Shown: positions 26,212 to 35,720 of the stretch, piece by piece
Layout: the number at the start of each line of letters is the position of its first letter
Position numbering within the stretch: the first letter of the stretch is position 1
DNA from: Alphaproteobacteria bacterium
Lineage (GTDB): Bacteria > Pseudomonadota > Alphaproteobacteria > JANQMY01
Direction: 5' to 3'
DNA length: 64,000 nucleotides
NCBI GenBank assembly: GCA_028289425.1
Contig: JANQPL010000001.1
Span: 1 to 64,000, forward strand
The notes under the pieces: model-generated
The model's input: the letters and a program-made list of their open reading frames with translations, nothing else
Database searches by the model: none
Told to the model about the DNA's origin: nothing
Program-made: the position numbers and the translations under genes

Positions 26212-28539
26212 ATGGAGACGGGCAAGCGTTGGGGGACAATTGGCGTGGCACAATCGAATGACGAGCCATCACGTCTCGGCCAGGCGTCGGACCTGAGAAG
26301 AAGGATCATCCGAGGCACGCCGCCCTGGGCGGTGGGTCTGTTGGCTGTCGCCATATCCGCTTTATTCGTCGTTGCCGAACCCACCATATTCCAAACCGTC
26401 AAGCTGAGCGTGTTCGATACCTATCAGCGCAATTGGCCGCGCACCTACATCCCAGCACCGGTACGAATCATCGAAATCGATGAAGCTTCCCTGGAATCGC
26501 GGGGCCAATGGCCATGGCCCCGCCACCATATGGCGGAGCTGGTAACCAAACTGAATGGCGCTGGTGCCGCAGCAATAGCATTCGATATTGTGTTTGCGGA
26601 ACCGGATCGCACCTCGCCACAGCGGATCGCAAAAATACTGGCGGAAAACCCTTCCGCTTCCGGCACCTATGACGACATCGCAAACCTGCGGGACCACGAT
26701 TCCATTTTCGTGGAAGCCGTGCGCAAAGCCCCCTTTGTCGCCGGGGTGATATTGACGAATACGGAAGATGAAATCACCGGCGATGCGAACATTTTCGATG
26801 CCAAAACGGGTATCGCACACGGGGGCCAAGACCCACGGGAGTACCTCCCCAGCTCGCTGGGGATCGTTTCCAACATTCAGGAAATTGACGACGCAGCTTC
26901 CGGCCTTGGAAACATCAGCGTGCGCGGGGACAAGGACCGCGTCGTGCGCCGCGTACCGCTGCTCACCAAATTTGGCGACGACGTTGTGCCTCATCTTTCC
27001 ATAGAGGCGCTGCGCGTTGCCGAACGCACCTCAACCGTGTTCATCCGAAGCAATGACGGCAGCGGGGAAACCGGCGGTGCCCCCGGCATTGCGGCATTGA
27101 AAGTCGGCAACCGGATCATCCCAACCGCCAGCGGCGGGGAGATTTGGGTTCACTATACGGAAGATGTTGACGATCGATTTGTCTCCGCCGCAAACATTCT
27201 TAATGACACCCTGACGCCGGACGCTCTGCGTACGAAAATCAACGGACATATCGTCCTGGTCGGCCCCACGGCACCGGGCCTGCGCGACGTCATCGCAACG
27301 CCGATCAAGAGAATTGATTTTGGCGTGATCGTCCACGCGAATTTGCTGGAACAGATCCTGCTCGGTAACTATCTGAGCAGACCGGATTGGGCGGAAGGCG
27401 CAGAGTTTGCAGCACTTCTGATTGCCGGTGCTATTCTGGTATTTGGCCTGTCGTGGACAAATGCCGTATCAGGCGCCGCATTGGTGTTTGTTTTTGTGGC
27501 CGCGACGGGGGGCCTCGCAATCGCTGCCTTCACGCAAGCCGGATGGCTCGTCAATCCGGTGTATGTGGTGGGCACGCTTCTGTTCAGCTACATGCTGACC
27601 ACCGGCTGGCGATTCTTCGCTACCGCCCAGGAAAAAGCCGAGGTGCGCGAGGCTTTCGAGCGATATTTGTCGCCACAAATGGTCGAACGCATCGCCGACA
27701 ACCCGGACAATTTGAAACTGGGGGGTGAAGTCCGTGAGCTGACGATCCTCTTTTCCGATATTCGCGGGTTTACCGCCATGTCGGAGAAGATGGATCCGGA
27801 AGAACTCACCAATCTGCTGAACCGGTTCTTGACGCCGATGAGCGATGCGTTGATGGACCATGACGCCACCCTTGACAAATACATTGGCGATGCGGTGATG
27901 GCCTTCTGGAACGCCCCACTAGATGTGCCTAACCATCAGCAAAAAGCTGCCCACGCGACCCTTGCCATGCTCCGACGTCTGGAAGATGTAAATCGCGAAT
28001 TAGCGGCGGAAGGGGGCGTGATCGGCCGCCAACCCTTGCGTATGGGCGTTGGCTTGAACACCGGCGATTGCTGTGTGGGAAATATGGGATCAGACCAGCG
28101 GTTCGCCTATTCCTGCTTGGGCGACCCGGTGAACCTAGCGTCCCGCCTTGAGGGCATGACCAAGCAGTATGCCGTGGACATTATCATCGGCCAAAGCACG
28201 GCAGCGGCCCTGTCTGATTTTGCGCTTTTGGAGCTTGACCTCATTCGCGTGGTGGGGCGGCAAGAACCTGAGCGCATCTACGCCCTATTGGGTGACGAGT
28301 CACTGGCCACCAGGGCCGGGTTTACGACTTTCAGCAGCAACTTTTCGGCGGCACTCGATGCCTACAGAGCGCAAGATTGGGAACTTGCACGCGCCAACTT
28401 CTCCGCCGCCGCAAAAACTGCACCGCCGGGTGTGCAAGTGGAGGGATTGATCGAAATCTTTAGAACCCGAATCGACGCCTATCTCATCGCCCCGCCGCCG
28501 CCCGATTGGGACGGGGTCTACGACGCCACAAAAAAATAG
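26212..28539 (+). CDS. CHASE2-domain adenylate cyclase
   Basis: 775 aa. One N-terminal membrane helix (about 39-60), a CHASE2 periplasmic sensor (about 65-390, including VRIIEIDEASL and the VLVGPTAPGLRD block), three membrane helices (about 395-465), and a class III cyclase domain (about 505-690). Metal ligands Asp516 and Asp560 are present; Lys556 and Asp638 in the base-recognition positions predict ATP as substrate, giving cAMP. A C-terminal TPR-like tail follows. It is divergent from the TPR-barrel/FecR operon, a neighbourhood suggesting envelope sensing coupled to cAMP. Confidence 0.9.
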   Translation: METGKRWGTIGVAQSNDEPSRLGQASDLRRRIIRGTPPWAVGLLAVAISALFVVAEPTIFQTVKLSVFDTYQRNWPRTYIPAPVRIIEIDEASLESRGQWPWPRHHMAELVTKLNGAGAAAIAFDIVFAEPDRTSPQRIAKILAENPSASGTYDDIANLRDHDSIFVEAVRKAPFVAGVILTNTEDEITGDANIFDAKTGIAHGGQDPREYLPSSLGIVSNIQEIDDAASGLGNISVRGDKDRVVRRVPLLTKFGDDVVPHLSIEALRVAERTSTVFIRSNDGSGETGGAPGIAALKVGNRIIPTASGGEIWVHYTEDVDDRFVSAANILNDTLTPDALRTKINGHIVLVGPTAPGLRDVIATPIKRIDFGVIVHANLLEQILLGNYLSRPDWAEGAEFAALLIAGAILVFGLSWTNAVSGAALVFVFVAATGGLAIAAFTQAGWLVNPVYVVGTLLFSYMLTTGWRFFATAQEKAEVREAFERYLSPQMVERIADNPDNLKLGGEVRELTILFSDIRGFTAMSEKMDPEELTNLLNRFLTPMSDALMDHDATLDKYIGDAVMAFWNAPLDVPNHQQKAAHATLAMLRRLEDVNRELAAEGGVIGRQPLRMGVGLNTGDCCVGNMGSDQRFAYSCLGDPVNLASRLEGMTKQYAVDIIIGQSTAAALSDFALLELDLIRVVGRQEPERIYALLGDESLATRAGFTTFSSNFSAALDAYRAQDWELARANFSAAAKTAPPGVQVEGLIEIFRTRIDAYLIAPPPPDWDGVYDATKK

Positions 28540-28553
28540 CGAACTCTCTGAGG

Positions 28554-29897
28554 TCAGGCGTAAGAGCGTAGAATGTCGTCCACCGCCATCTCCAGGTCGC
28601 GGACCGTATTGCACCGTCTTAGAACGTGAGTGAACGGACGGTAACGCAGGATTTCCGAATCACCTGTGCCCCATAGGGTCTCCGCTTCCGGGTTGAGCCA
28701 GACGAACCGCTTTATGCGGCCGCTAAGTTCCTTCACCAAATCGATCCGCGGGTCACCGTAGTTCGAACGACCATCGCCAAGCATGATGACGGTCGTGCGC
28801 CGATCCACATCATCCCAGGCTTGCTCCTCCAAATCGGCAAAGGCGCGGCCATAATCGGTCGAGCCAAATCCAATATCCTTGAGGATCTTGGGAATAACCT
28901 CGTCAACCTGCAGCGCGTCCATATCGTCGCTGATCTCCACCAGCCGATTGGAAAAAGCAAAGGATCGAATGTCGGGGATTACTTCGGTCAGGCTGTAAAG
29001 AAGCATGAGCAAGAATTGTGCGAACGCTGCAACCGAACCTGACACATCGCAAATGGCAATGACTTTGGCCCGTTCGCGCCGTTGGCGCCGCCACACGGTT
29101 TCAAACGGAACGCCGTCGTAAGCCGCATTGGCACGCATGGTTTTTCGGATATCGAGCTTGCCTTGATTGTAGGCCTTCTTGCGGCGGCTATGTTTCGCGG
29201 CAAGACGTTTCGCCATGCGCCGGATGAGCCGACGCATGCGGATCATATCATGCCGGTCCAGATCGCTGAGCCGGGCGCGTGACAGATAGTCTTCCATGAA
29301 GCGTTCGGTAGCGGCCTCGCCATGGGCGCGAAACTGGCGGTCCACAAAGTCACGGCCCTGGGAAAGCAGGCGCCCTCGGGCGGCGTCCAGCGCCTCGGCC
29401 TGAGCGTCGGCTTCTTCTGTGCCTTCGCGCCGAAGATCGAAAATGCGCTGCTCAAGATCGCGCAGCCCCATTTCCTCCAGCATGCGGCGTGTAAGAATTC
29501 CCCGTTGCGTGGAAAACCGGATCTGCTGCACATTGATCCGCTGGGCAGCGGATTCCATTGCCATGGCCATGCCAAGCGTGTCGTCTGACTCGATCATCTC
29601 GAGAAGATCTGCGCCCGCCTCCCCTTCGCCCTCGCCCGGCTGATCCGATTCGCTCTGCTGGTCGGAAGGGGGAGGCGGCATCTCGTCCCGCGCGAAATAG
29701 ATCTCAAAGATTTGGTCGAAAGTGTCTTTCTCTTCGACTGATTTCGCAACCACGGTGGCCAGCGAATCTTTGAGCATCTGGCGGTCGCCATATCCCACAA
29801 AGGCCGCCGTTTTAAGCGCGTCCACGCTTTCGCCGATGGACACCGGCACGTCCGCTGCTCGCAATGCCCTTATGAAGCTTGTGATCGTCTTATCCAT
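28554..29897 (-). CDS. VWA domain protein (CoxE-like)
   Basis: 447 aa, cytoplasmic. The C-terminal half has a von Willebrand A fold with the metal-ion site DVSGS (ICDVSGSVAAFAQF) and a later TTVIMLGDGRSNYGD. The N-terminal half is a helical, Arg/Glu-rich region, as in CoxE-type proteins. These proteins work with a MoxR ATPase as a metal-insertion or chaperone pair. The gene starts 14 bp after moxR, on the same strand. The client protein is not visible in this window. Confidence 0.87.
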   Translation of the reverse strand: MDKTITSFIRALRAADVPVSIGESVDALKTAAFVGYGDRQMLKDSLATVVAKSVEEKDTFDQIFEIYFARDEMPPPPSDQQSESDQPGEGEGEAGADLLEMIESDDTLGMAMAMESAAQRINVQQIRFSTQRGILTRRMLEEMGLRDLEQRIFDLRREGTEEADAQAEALDAARGRLLSQGRDFVDRQFRAHGEAATERFMEDYLSRARLSDLDRHDMIRMRRLIRRMAKRLAAKHSRRKKAYNQGKLDIRKTMRANAAYDGVPFETVWRRQRRERAKVIAICDVSGSVAAFAQFLLMLLYSLTEVIPDIRSFAFSNRLVEISDDMDALQVDEVIPKILKDIGFGSTDYGRAFADLEEQAWDDVDRRTTVIMLGDGRSNYGDPRIDLVKELSGRIKRFVWLNPEAETLWGTGDSEILRYRPFTHVLRRCNTVRDLEMAVDDILRSYA

Positions 29898-29911
29898 CTA
29901 TCGCACCCCGC

Positions 29912-30844
29912 TTAGGAGGTTACTTTCTGCCCCGACGCTTTGCGCTTCATGGTTTCGATCTTGTTTTCGACGCTTTGAATGTCCGTCTCGAATTTGAGAA
30001 GCACGTTGAGCGTGCTGCGGATCAAATCGCTATCCAGATGATCCGCATGCATCAGCATCAGCACACGCGCCCAATCCACGGTTTCACTGATCGAGGGAAG
30101 TTTCTTTAAGTCTTCGTCGCGCAGCGCATGAACAAATCCGACCAATTGCCGAAGCAATGCATCGCCAATCCCCGGCACCCGCGCGGCAACAATCTCGCGT
30201 TCGCGCATCTCTTCCGGGAAGGAGATGTGCAGATGCAAGCAGCGCCGTTTTAGGGCATCGCTGATTTCCCGCGTATTGTTCGATGTGAGCATCACCAGAG
30301 GCGGCACGGTAGCCTTCACCGTGCCGATTTCCGGGATGGTGACCTGGAACTCCGATAAGATCTCCAGCAGGAACGCCTCGAATTCTTCGTCGGACTTATC
30401 GATTTCGTCGATCAGCAGGACCGCGCCGCTGTCATGGCGCAACGCCCGCAAGAGCGCGCGGGGCTCCAAGAAGTCTTCGGAAAAGAAAAGATCGTCAAAC
30501 TTGTGCAGCTTCGAGAAAGACTGGTCGAGCGTGCCCGCATCCCCCAAAATGTCATGCAGCTTCTCTTTGAGGATCTGCGTGTACAGGAGCTGCTTGCCGT
30601 ACTTCCATTCATAAAGGGCCTTGCTTTCATCAAGCCCCTCATAGCATTGCAACCTCACCAGCGGCAGGTTGGTCGATTTCGCGGTGGATTGGGCCAGGTC
30701 CGTCTTCCCGACCCCCGCCGGACCTTCAATGAGGACCGGCTTTTCCAGATGCCGCGCAATGTAAAGCGCCGTGGAAATCTCACGTGTGCTGATATAGCCA
30801 ACACTGGCCAACCCATCCGTTATCTGATCAATCGAGTCAAACAT
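29912..30844 (-). CDS. MoxR-family AAA+ ATPase
   Basis: 310 aa from ATG 30844; an upstream TTG start at 30889 is less likely. Walker A GPAGVGKTD, Walker B VLLIDEIDKSDEEFEAFLLEIL, sensor 1 LTSNNTRE and the arginine-finger region SDALKRRCLHLHISFP are intact. MoxR ATPases remodel client complexes together with VWA proteins; the VWA gene follows directly. A divergent gene at 31145 encodes a periplasmic aminopeptidase-like domain. Confidence 0.92.
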   Translation of the reverse strand: MFDSIDQITDGLASVGYISTREISTALYIARHLEKPVLIEGPAGVGKTDLAQSTAKSTNLPLVRLQCYEGLDESKALYEWKYGKQLLYTQILKEKLHDILGDAGTLDQSFSKLHKFDDLFFSEDFLEPRALLRALRHDSGAVLLIDEIDKSDEEFEAFLLEILSEFQVTIPEIGTVKATVPPLVMLTSNNTREISDALKRRCLHLHISFPEEMREREIVAARVPGIGDALLRQLVGFVHALRDEDLKKLPSISETVDWARVLMLMHADHLDSDLIRSTLNVLLKFETDIQSVENKIETMKRKASGQKVTS

Positions 30845-31144
30845 TCCAAAGGTTCCAATCGGAAGGACCGTAAGCCGGGCTGCTTCCAAAAAAATCGCGG
30901 GATCTGGCTGTTTTAAAGAAGCTTGACGACAATTCCAAACGATAGTCCGGGCACTTCAGGTACTGTCTTCGACTTCCGCAGGGGACTCCTTCGGAAATTG
31001 ACGCCCCCACTTAGTCCAATAAAGGCAAGGTTTTCTGCGCCGCGGTTGAATGCCGCTTCAGATCGCCATAGGCTTGTCATAATTTTATTAACCATATGGA
31101 CTTCTCATGTACGAGTTCGGCCATCTCATGCCGCGGAAATTGCC
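30845..31144. other. Divergent intergenic region between moxR and an ERAP1_C-like gene (300 bp)
   Basis: The region contains the promoters for both directions. A frame open from 30923 into the downstream gene is uninterrupted, but its first 74 codons are unlike a protein N-terminus and a clear signal peptide begins at 31145, so I treat the region as non-coding. I see no other feature. Confidence 0.4.
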
Positions 31145-32191
31145 ATGTCGCTTAGATTGGTTGCCTGTTTAGTCGCGTTTTTCCTGGTTTCCGAAACACT
31201 GTCGAGTGTCCAAGCGCTGGGCAGCGAACAAGGGCGGGTCCGTCTGCCGGATCACATCGACCAAATCAGCGTTTCCGAAGCGTTGGTATTGGAGCGAAAT
31301 CTCTATCGGGCCATCCATGACGGTTCGATCAATGTCCGGACATATATGCGCGGGCTCTCCAAATTTTCGCGGGCGAGCGATTTGCGCGCCGCGGCCGCCC
31401 CGATCGAACAGTTTTCCGAGATTCACGATTCAATCGTTGAAAACTATGCCAAGGCGAATGTGCGCGACCGGTTCATCGAACTTTATGGCGGACGAATCGG
31501 AGATCTGCGGCGCAAGGCAAATGAATATGCCAATCCGGAATCGAGGGCCGCGGTTCAGCTGCTGGGCTTCCTAGCGCTCAAAGCCGGTCATCCGGGAATC
31601 ACCGAGGATCAATTGGCTCTGGCCGATCAGATCCTCATCGAACGACCGGGGACGGGATCGCGCTTGTCACCCGTGGAAGAAGCACGCTTCGCCCTCGCCT
31701 TAAGTGTCGCCGTGAAACATGATGGCTCTACTTATGTCCCTTTGCTCTTCGAAAAGTTGGAGCGCACGGAAAGCCCAGAACAGCGCGCGCAGCTTCTGTC
31801 AGCGACGTCTTGGGTGAGCGATGCCAAGACATATCAGAACGTCTTGGCGCGCATCGGTTCGGACGAGTTGAGTGCGGAGGAATCGCGCGAGCTGTTGCGC
31901 GCGCTGTTTGCCAATGCCGACAACCGCTGGAGCGGCTGGAAGTGGCTGAAAGAGAACTATGCCAGCGTGACGGAAACCCTGGAGATGAACGACAACGACG
32001 TCGCCGGGATGTTGAACGAATTCTGCTCGCGAAAAGCCCATCGGGAAATCGAAACGTTTTACCGCTCCAAAACCTATGGCGTGACCGAGTTTCCTAATGC
32101 GGTTAAGCAAGCGCTCAACGAAATCGATCGCTGCGTTTCCTTCCGCCAGCAGAAAGGCAACGAGATCACCTCCTATCTGGCGGGTCCGTAA
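31145..32191 (+). CDS. Secreted ERAP1_C-like helical protein without the peptidase domain
   Basis: 348 aa from ATG 31145, where a signal peptide begins (MSLRLVACLVAFFLVSETL, ending near VQALG). The rest resembles the C-terminal helical-repeat domain of M1 aminopeptidases (ERAP1_C): SVSEALVLERNLYRAIHDG, then GWKWLKENYASVTETL and the final ALNEIDRCVSF. There is no HEXXH zinc motif and no catalytic domain upstream or downstream. It is divergent from a MoxR/VWA pair. It may be a remnant or a binding domain used on its own. The assignment is by eye and moderately sure. Confidence 0.6.
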   Translation: MSLRLVACLVAFFLVSETLSSVQALGSEQGRVRLPDHIDQISVSEALVLERNLYRAIHDGSINVRTYMRGLSKFSRASDLRAAAAPIEQFSEIHDSIVENYAKANVRDRFIELYGGRIGDLRRKANEYANPESRAAVQLLGFLALKAGHPGITEDQLALADQILIERPGTGSRLSPVEEARFALALSVAVKHDGSTYVPLLFEKLERTESPEQRAQLLSATSWVSDAKTYQNVLARIGSDELSAEESRELLRALFANADNRWSGWKWLKENYASVTETLEMNDNDVAGMLNEFCSRKAHREIETFYRSKTYGVTEFPNAVKQALNEIDRCVSFRQQKGNEITSYLAGP

Positions 32192-32257
32192 AACGTTTAC
32201 CGAAAAGCTCCGGAGGCGTATACTCTTCCTCGATTGGCCGCCTGGCTGATCCCATAG

Positions 32258-32335
32258 ACCTGCAAGCGACTGGCGAGAAACGTGGGGCCTACCACAAGGA
32301 AGCTTGCAGTTTGAATTGGCCGCTCGCCTGGGCAC
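32258..32335 (+). ncRNA. ZTP (pfl-motif) riboswitch aptamer upstream of glyA
   Basis: An 8-base stem, CTGCAAGC (32260-32267) with GCTTGCAG (32302-32309), encloses GACTGGCGAGAAACG and TACCACAAGGAA, the pfl-motif core. The 3' conserved segment CGCCTGGGCA follows at 32325-32334. This matches the ZTP riboswitch consensus, and glyA is a known target of ZTP riboswitches because ZTP reports low one-carbon folate. It ends about 63 bp before the glyA ATG. Confidence 0.85.
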
Positions 32336-32390
32336 CGTAAGGATTTGCTCAGGCGGTTGTGTTTACAACTCTTGCTGATTGGCAAAGGAG
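32325..32390 (+). promoter_or_regulatory. Expression platform of the ZTP riboswitch
   Basis: The conserved CGCCTGGGCA (32325-32334) can pair with TGCTCAGGCG (32346-32355), apart from one G-U, which would break the aptamer. Two small hairpins follow, GTTGT/ACAAC (32356-32369) and TTGC/GCAA (32372-32385), the latter next to the AAAGGAG ribosome site (32384-32390). No T-run is present, so translational control is more likely than termination. Confidence 0.55.
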
Positions 32391-32397
32391 CGGCCCC

Positions 32398-33663
32398 ATG
32401 ACCAATTATCGCGACATTCTTAAATCGACGGATCCGGACGTGTTTGCAAACCTGTGCGGAGAAGAGGACCGGCAACGGGACGGTCTGGAATTGATTCCGT
32501 CCGAAAACTACACCTACCCGGAAGTGCTGGCACTGCTGGGGTCCGTTTTCACCAACAAGTACTCGGAAGGCTATCCCGGCCGCCGTTACTATGGCGGACA
32601 GGAATTCACCGACGCCGTCGAACGCTTGGCTCGTGAGCGGGCCTGCAAAGTGTTTCGCGCCGAACACGCCAATGTGCAGCCCCTTTCCGGGTCGCCCATG
32701 AATCAAGCGGTTTATTTGGGGGTGGTGGACCCAGGGGACACGATCCTCGCCATGGATTTATCCCATGGCGGCCACCTCACCCACGGGTCCCCGGTATCCC
32801 ACATGGGGAAGCTATTCAATTTTGTGCGTTACAAAACCACGCACAATCAAGGTGCGATTGACATGGACGAAATTCGGCGCCTTGCGAAAGAACACAATCC
32901 CAAGCTGGTCTTGTGCGGGTACACGTCCTATCCCCGTGATATCGACTATGCGCCCTTCAAAGAAGTCGCCGATGAAGTCGGCGCCCTGACCATGGCAGAC
33001 GTAAGCCATGTGGGCGGTCTGATTGCCGGCGGCGCGCTGGAAAACCCGATGGATGCGGGTTTCGATATCATGACCACCACCACCCACAAATCGTTGCGCG
33101 GCCCACGCGGCGGCATGATCTTGTGTAAAAAGAAGTACGCCAAAAAACTCGATGCATCCGTCTTTCCGGGACTGCAAGGCGGACCGCACATGAATGCGGT
33201 TGCAGCAATTGCCGTGACACTCAAGCTCGCCGATACGGTTGAGTTCAGGGACTATGCACAACAGGTCCTCCAAAACGCCACAGCGTTGGCCAATACGCTG
33301 ATCGCCCATGGCGCCCATCTCGTGACCGGCGGGACGAGCAATCACATGATTGTCATAAACACCAAGACATGGCTCGACATGGACGGACGGCAGGCAGAAG
33401 AAATGCTCGATCGGGTGCTCCTCACCACAAACAAACAGATTACGCCTGACGATCCCCTGCCGCCCCTTCGCCCCAGCGGCATCCGCTTGGGTACGCCGGC
33501 GGTGACCACCCGCGGCATGAAAGAAGAACATATGGTGGAAGTGGGAACGATTATGGCCGAAGCACTCCAAAGCGGTGGTGACGAAACAAAACTGTCCGCC
33601 TTGAGGTCTAAGGTGAAACAAATGACAGAGCAGTTTCCTGTCCCGGGACTTGAGCCCCGCTAA
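32398..33663 (+). CDS. glyA: Serine hydroxymethyltransferase
   Basis: 421 aa from ATG 32398, seven bases after AAAGGAG. It converts serine and tetrahydrofolate to glycine and 5,10-methylene-THF, a PLP enzyme of fold type I. The PLP lysine is Lys231 in TTTTHKSLRGPRGG; the usual block has Thr where Ser232 stands. The substrate region LIPSENYTYPEVLALLGSVF and the GGPHMN block are intact. It is controlled by the ZTP riboswitch directly upstream. No other folate gene is adjacent; PhoX follows. Confidence 0.96.
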   Translation: MTNYRDILKSTDPDVFANLCGEEDRQRDGLELIPSENYTYPEVLALLGSVFTNKYSEGYPGRRYYGGQEFTDAVERLARERACKVFRAEHANVQPLSGSPMNQAVYLGVVDPGDTILAMDLSHGGHLTHGSPVSHMGKLFNFVRYKTTHNQGAIDMDEIRRLAKEHNPKLVLCGYTSYPRDIDYAPFKEVADEVGALTMADVSHVGGLIAGGALENPMDAGFDIMTTTTHKSLRGPRGGMILCKKKYAKKLDASVFPGLQGGPHMNAVAAIAVTLKLADTVEFRDYAQQVLQNATALANTLIAHGAHLVTGGTSNHMIVINTKTWLDMDGRQAEEMLDRVLLTTNKQITPDDPLPPLRPSGIRLGTPAVTTRGMKEEHMVEVGTIMAEALQSGGDETKLSALRSKVKQMTEQFPVPGLEPR

Positions 33664-33793
33664 ATCACTGTTTGTCGCGGCCCTCTCGCGCTCTATTTCA
33701 ATGACGTCTGCCGGCGCATGGGGTAAAAACTCTCGCGTATGACAGCGCAATTGCGCCAACGATATGCCCCATTGAAGCTGAGAGTACCTTGCG

Positions 33794-35704
33794 ATGAAGC
33801 ATTCGGAAGACCGTCCCCTGACCTCTGACCAAACCCCGCTTGGCCGCATGATCGAAACCCGGCTCAGCCGCCGAACCATTCTGCGCGGCGGTGCTGCCTT
33901 GTCCGTCGTTGCGTTGTCGTTTGGAGCCACAGCCTGTTCCGGTCGGGGCGGCGGCCTGAGTTTCAAAGAACTTCCCCATGGTTCGACAGATGACCACGCC
34001 GTTGCTGACGGATATGACGCAAAGGTCCTTGTTCGTTGGGGCGACCCGATCCTGACAAACGCCCCTAGTTTCGACCCGACCGATGTGACCGCTGAAGCGC
34101 AACGTCAACAATTCGGCACGAATAATGACTTCATTTCATTTATGCCGTTGCCGAAGGGCTCCACAAACTCCGACCACGGACTTCTTTGCGTCAATCACGA
34201 ATTCTGTGTCCCCACCCAAATGTTTGCGGACGTAAATTTCGCCAATGCGACAAAAGTCATGACGGCGGAGCGCGGCCGCGCCGAACTCGCTTCGATCGGT
34301 CATAGCGTGATCGAGGTCAAAAAAACCGACGGGACCTGGGCGTTCATCCAAGACAGCAAGTTCAATCGCCGCCTCACTGCTCTCGACACGGAAATGGAAC
34401 TTACGGGTCCCGCCGCGGGCCACGAGCGGCTTCAAACATCCGAAGACAAGACCGGCCGCAAGGTCATCGGCACGCTTTTCACTTGCGCCGGCGGCAAGAC
34501 ACCGTGGCACACGGTGCTCATCGCCGAAGAAAACGTCCATTACTCCTTTAGCGGCACGCCAAACGATCCGCGTGAAGCAGCAAACCATCGGGCCATGGGG
34601 TTCACCGGACCGGGCCGGTACCCGTGGCGGGCTGCCGCTCAACCCCGATTTGACCTGGGAGGCGAACCGCGGGAACCGAATCGCTTCGGCTGGATCGTCG
34701 AGTACGATCCGTACAATCCACAATCCGTGCCGAAGAAGCGCACGGCGCTGGGCCGGTTCCGGCATGAGGGCGCCGGATGCGTGCTCAACCATGATGGGCG
34801 CATCGTGGTCTATCAAGGCGACGATGCGCGGTTTGAATGTGTTTACCGATATGTATCCGACGATGCTTTTGATCCCGACAATCCCGAAGCCAATGAACAG
34901 CTCCTCGACAAGGGCACCCTTTATGTGGGCCGGTTCGAAGAGGACGGATCGCTCAACTGGCTCCCCTTGATCCATGGCAGCGGACCGCTTGTGAACAAGA
35001 ACGGTTTCGACTCTCAGGCCGACGTTCTGATCGAGACACGTCGCGCCGCGCGGTTTGTCGGCGGCACACCCATGGACCGGCCGGAAGACATCGACGTCAA
35101 TCCGGTGACCGGCACGGTATTCCTGATGCTGACAAACAACACCGAGCGCAAGGTGGACGAAACGGGCGCGGCCAACCCGCGCGGACCGAATCCTTATGGC
35201 CATATTTTGGAATTCGTGCCCCCGGTCGCCGACAACGGCGAACGGGATCACACGGCCGACCGATTTGAGTGGGACGTGTTTATCAAAGCGGGCGACCCGG
35301 CCGACGAAACCCATGAGGCCGCTTATAATGACGGCATCACACCAGATGGCTGGTTCGGTGCACCGGACAATTGCGCCTTCGATCCGAAAGGCCGTTTGTG
35401 GATTGCGACCGACGGTGCCCCCGAAGGCATCAATGACGGGGTTTGGGCATGCGAAGTAAGCGGCTCCGATCGGGCGCTGACCCGTCATTTTTATCGGGTG
35501 CCCCATGGGGCCGAACTCTGCGGACCCGAGTTCACGCCCGACGGCGAAACGCTGTTTGTAGCGGTTCAGCATCCGGGACTCAGCGGGCCGAATTCCCTAT
35601 TCGACAACCCGACCACCCGATGGCCGGATTTTCGCGACGACATGCCGCCGCGCTCGGCCGTTGTTGCGATTACGCGTAAGGGCGGTGGCGAAATCGGCAG
35701 TTAG
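33794..35704 (+). CDS. phoX: PhoX-family alkaline phosphatase (DUF839)
   Basis: 636 aa. A Tat signal (LSRRTILRGGAALSVVALSF) is followed by TAC at the cleavage region, which could be a lipobox. The body is the PhoX beta-propeller: LCVNHEFCVP, EPNRFGWIVEYDPYNP, RFRHEGAGCV, NPVTGTVFLMLTNNT and GAPDNCAFDPKGRLWIATDG. These Ca2+/Fe-dependent phosphatases release phosphate from organic esters in the periplasm. No PHO box was recognised upstream. A long opposite-strand open frame across this gene is an artefact. Confidence 0.9.
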   Translation: MKHSEDRPLTSDQTPLGRMIETRLSRRTILRGGAALSVVALSFGATACSGRGGGLSFKELPHGSTDDHAVADGYDAKVLVRWGDPILTNAPSFDPTDVTAEAQRQQFGTNNDFISFMPLPKGSTNSDHGLLCVNHEFCVPTQMFADVNFANATKVMTAERGRAELASIGHSVIEVKKTDGTWAFIQDSKFNRRLTALDTEMELTGPAAGHERLQTSEDKTGRKVIGTLFTCAGGKTPWHTVLIAEENVHYSFSGTPNDPREAANHRAMGFTGPGRYPWRAAAQPRFDLGGEPREPNRFGWIVEYDPYNPQSVPKKRTALGRFRHEGAGCVLNHDGRIVVYQGDDARFECVYRYVSDDAFDPDNPEANEQLLDKGTLYVGRFEEDGSLNWLPLIHGSGPLVNKNGFDSQADVLIETRRAARFVGGTPMDRPEDIDVNPVTGTVFLMLTNNTERKVDETGAANPRGPNPYGHILEFVPPVADNGERDHTADRFEWDVFIKAGDPADETHEAAYNDGITPDGWFGAPDNCAFDPKGRLWIATDGAPEGINDGVWACEVSGSDRALTRHFYRVPHGAELCGPEFTPDGETLFVAVQHPGLSGPNSLFDNPTTRWPDFRDDMPPRSAVVAITRKGGGEIGS

Positions 35705-35720
35705 AAAGCCTCAATTGTGA

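Noticed and set aside
32812-33966. A 384-codon minus-strand frame over glyA
   Set aside because: It is a shadow of the glyA codons in this GC-rich region.
34136-35572. A 478-codon frame on the minus strand across phoX
   Set aside because: Plus-strand phoX has Tat signal and family blocks throughout; the opposite frame shows none.
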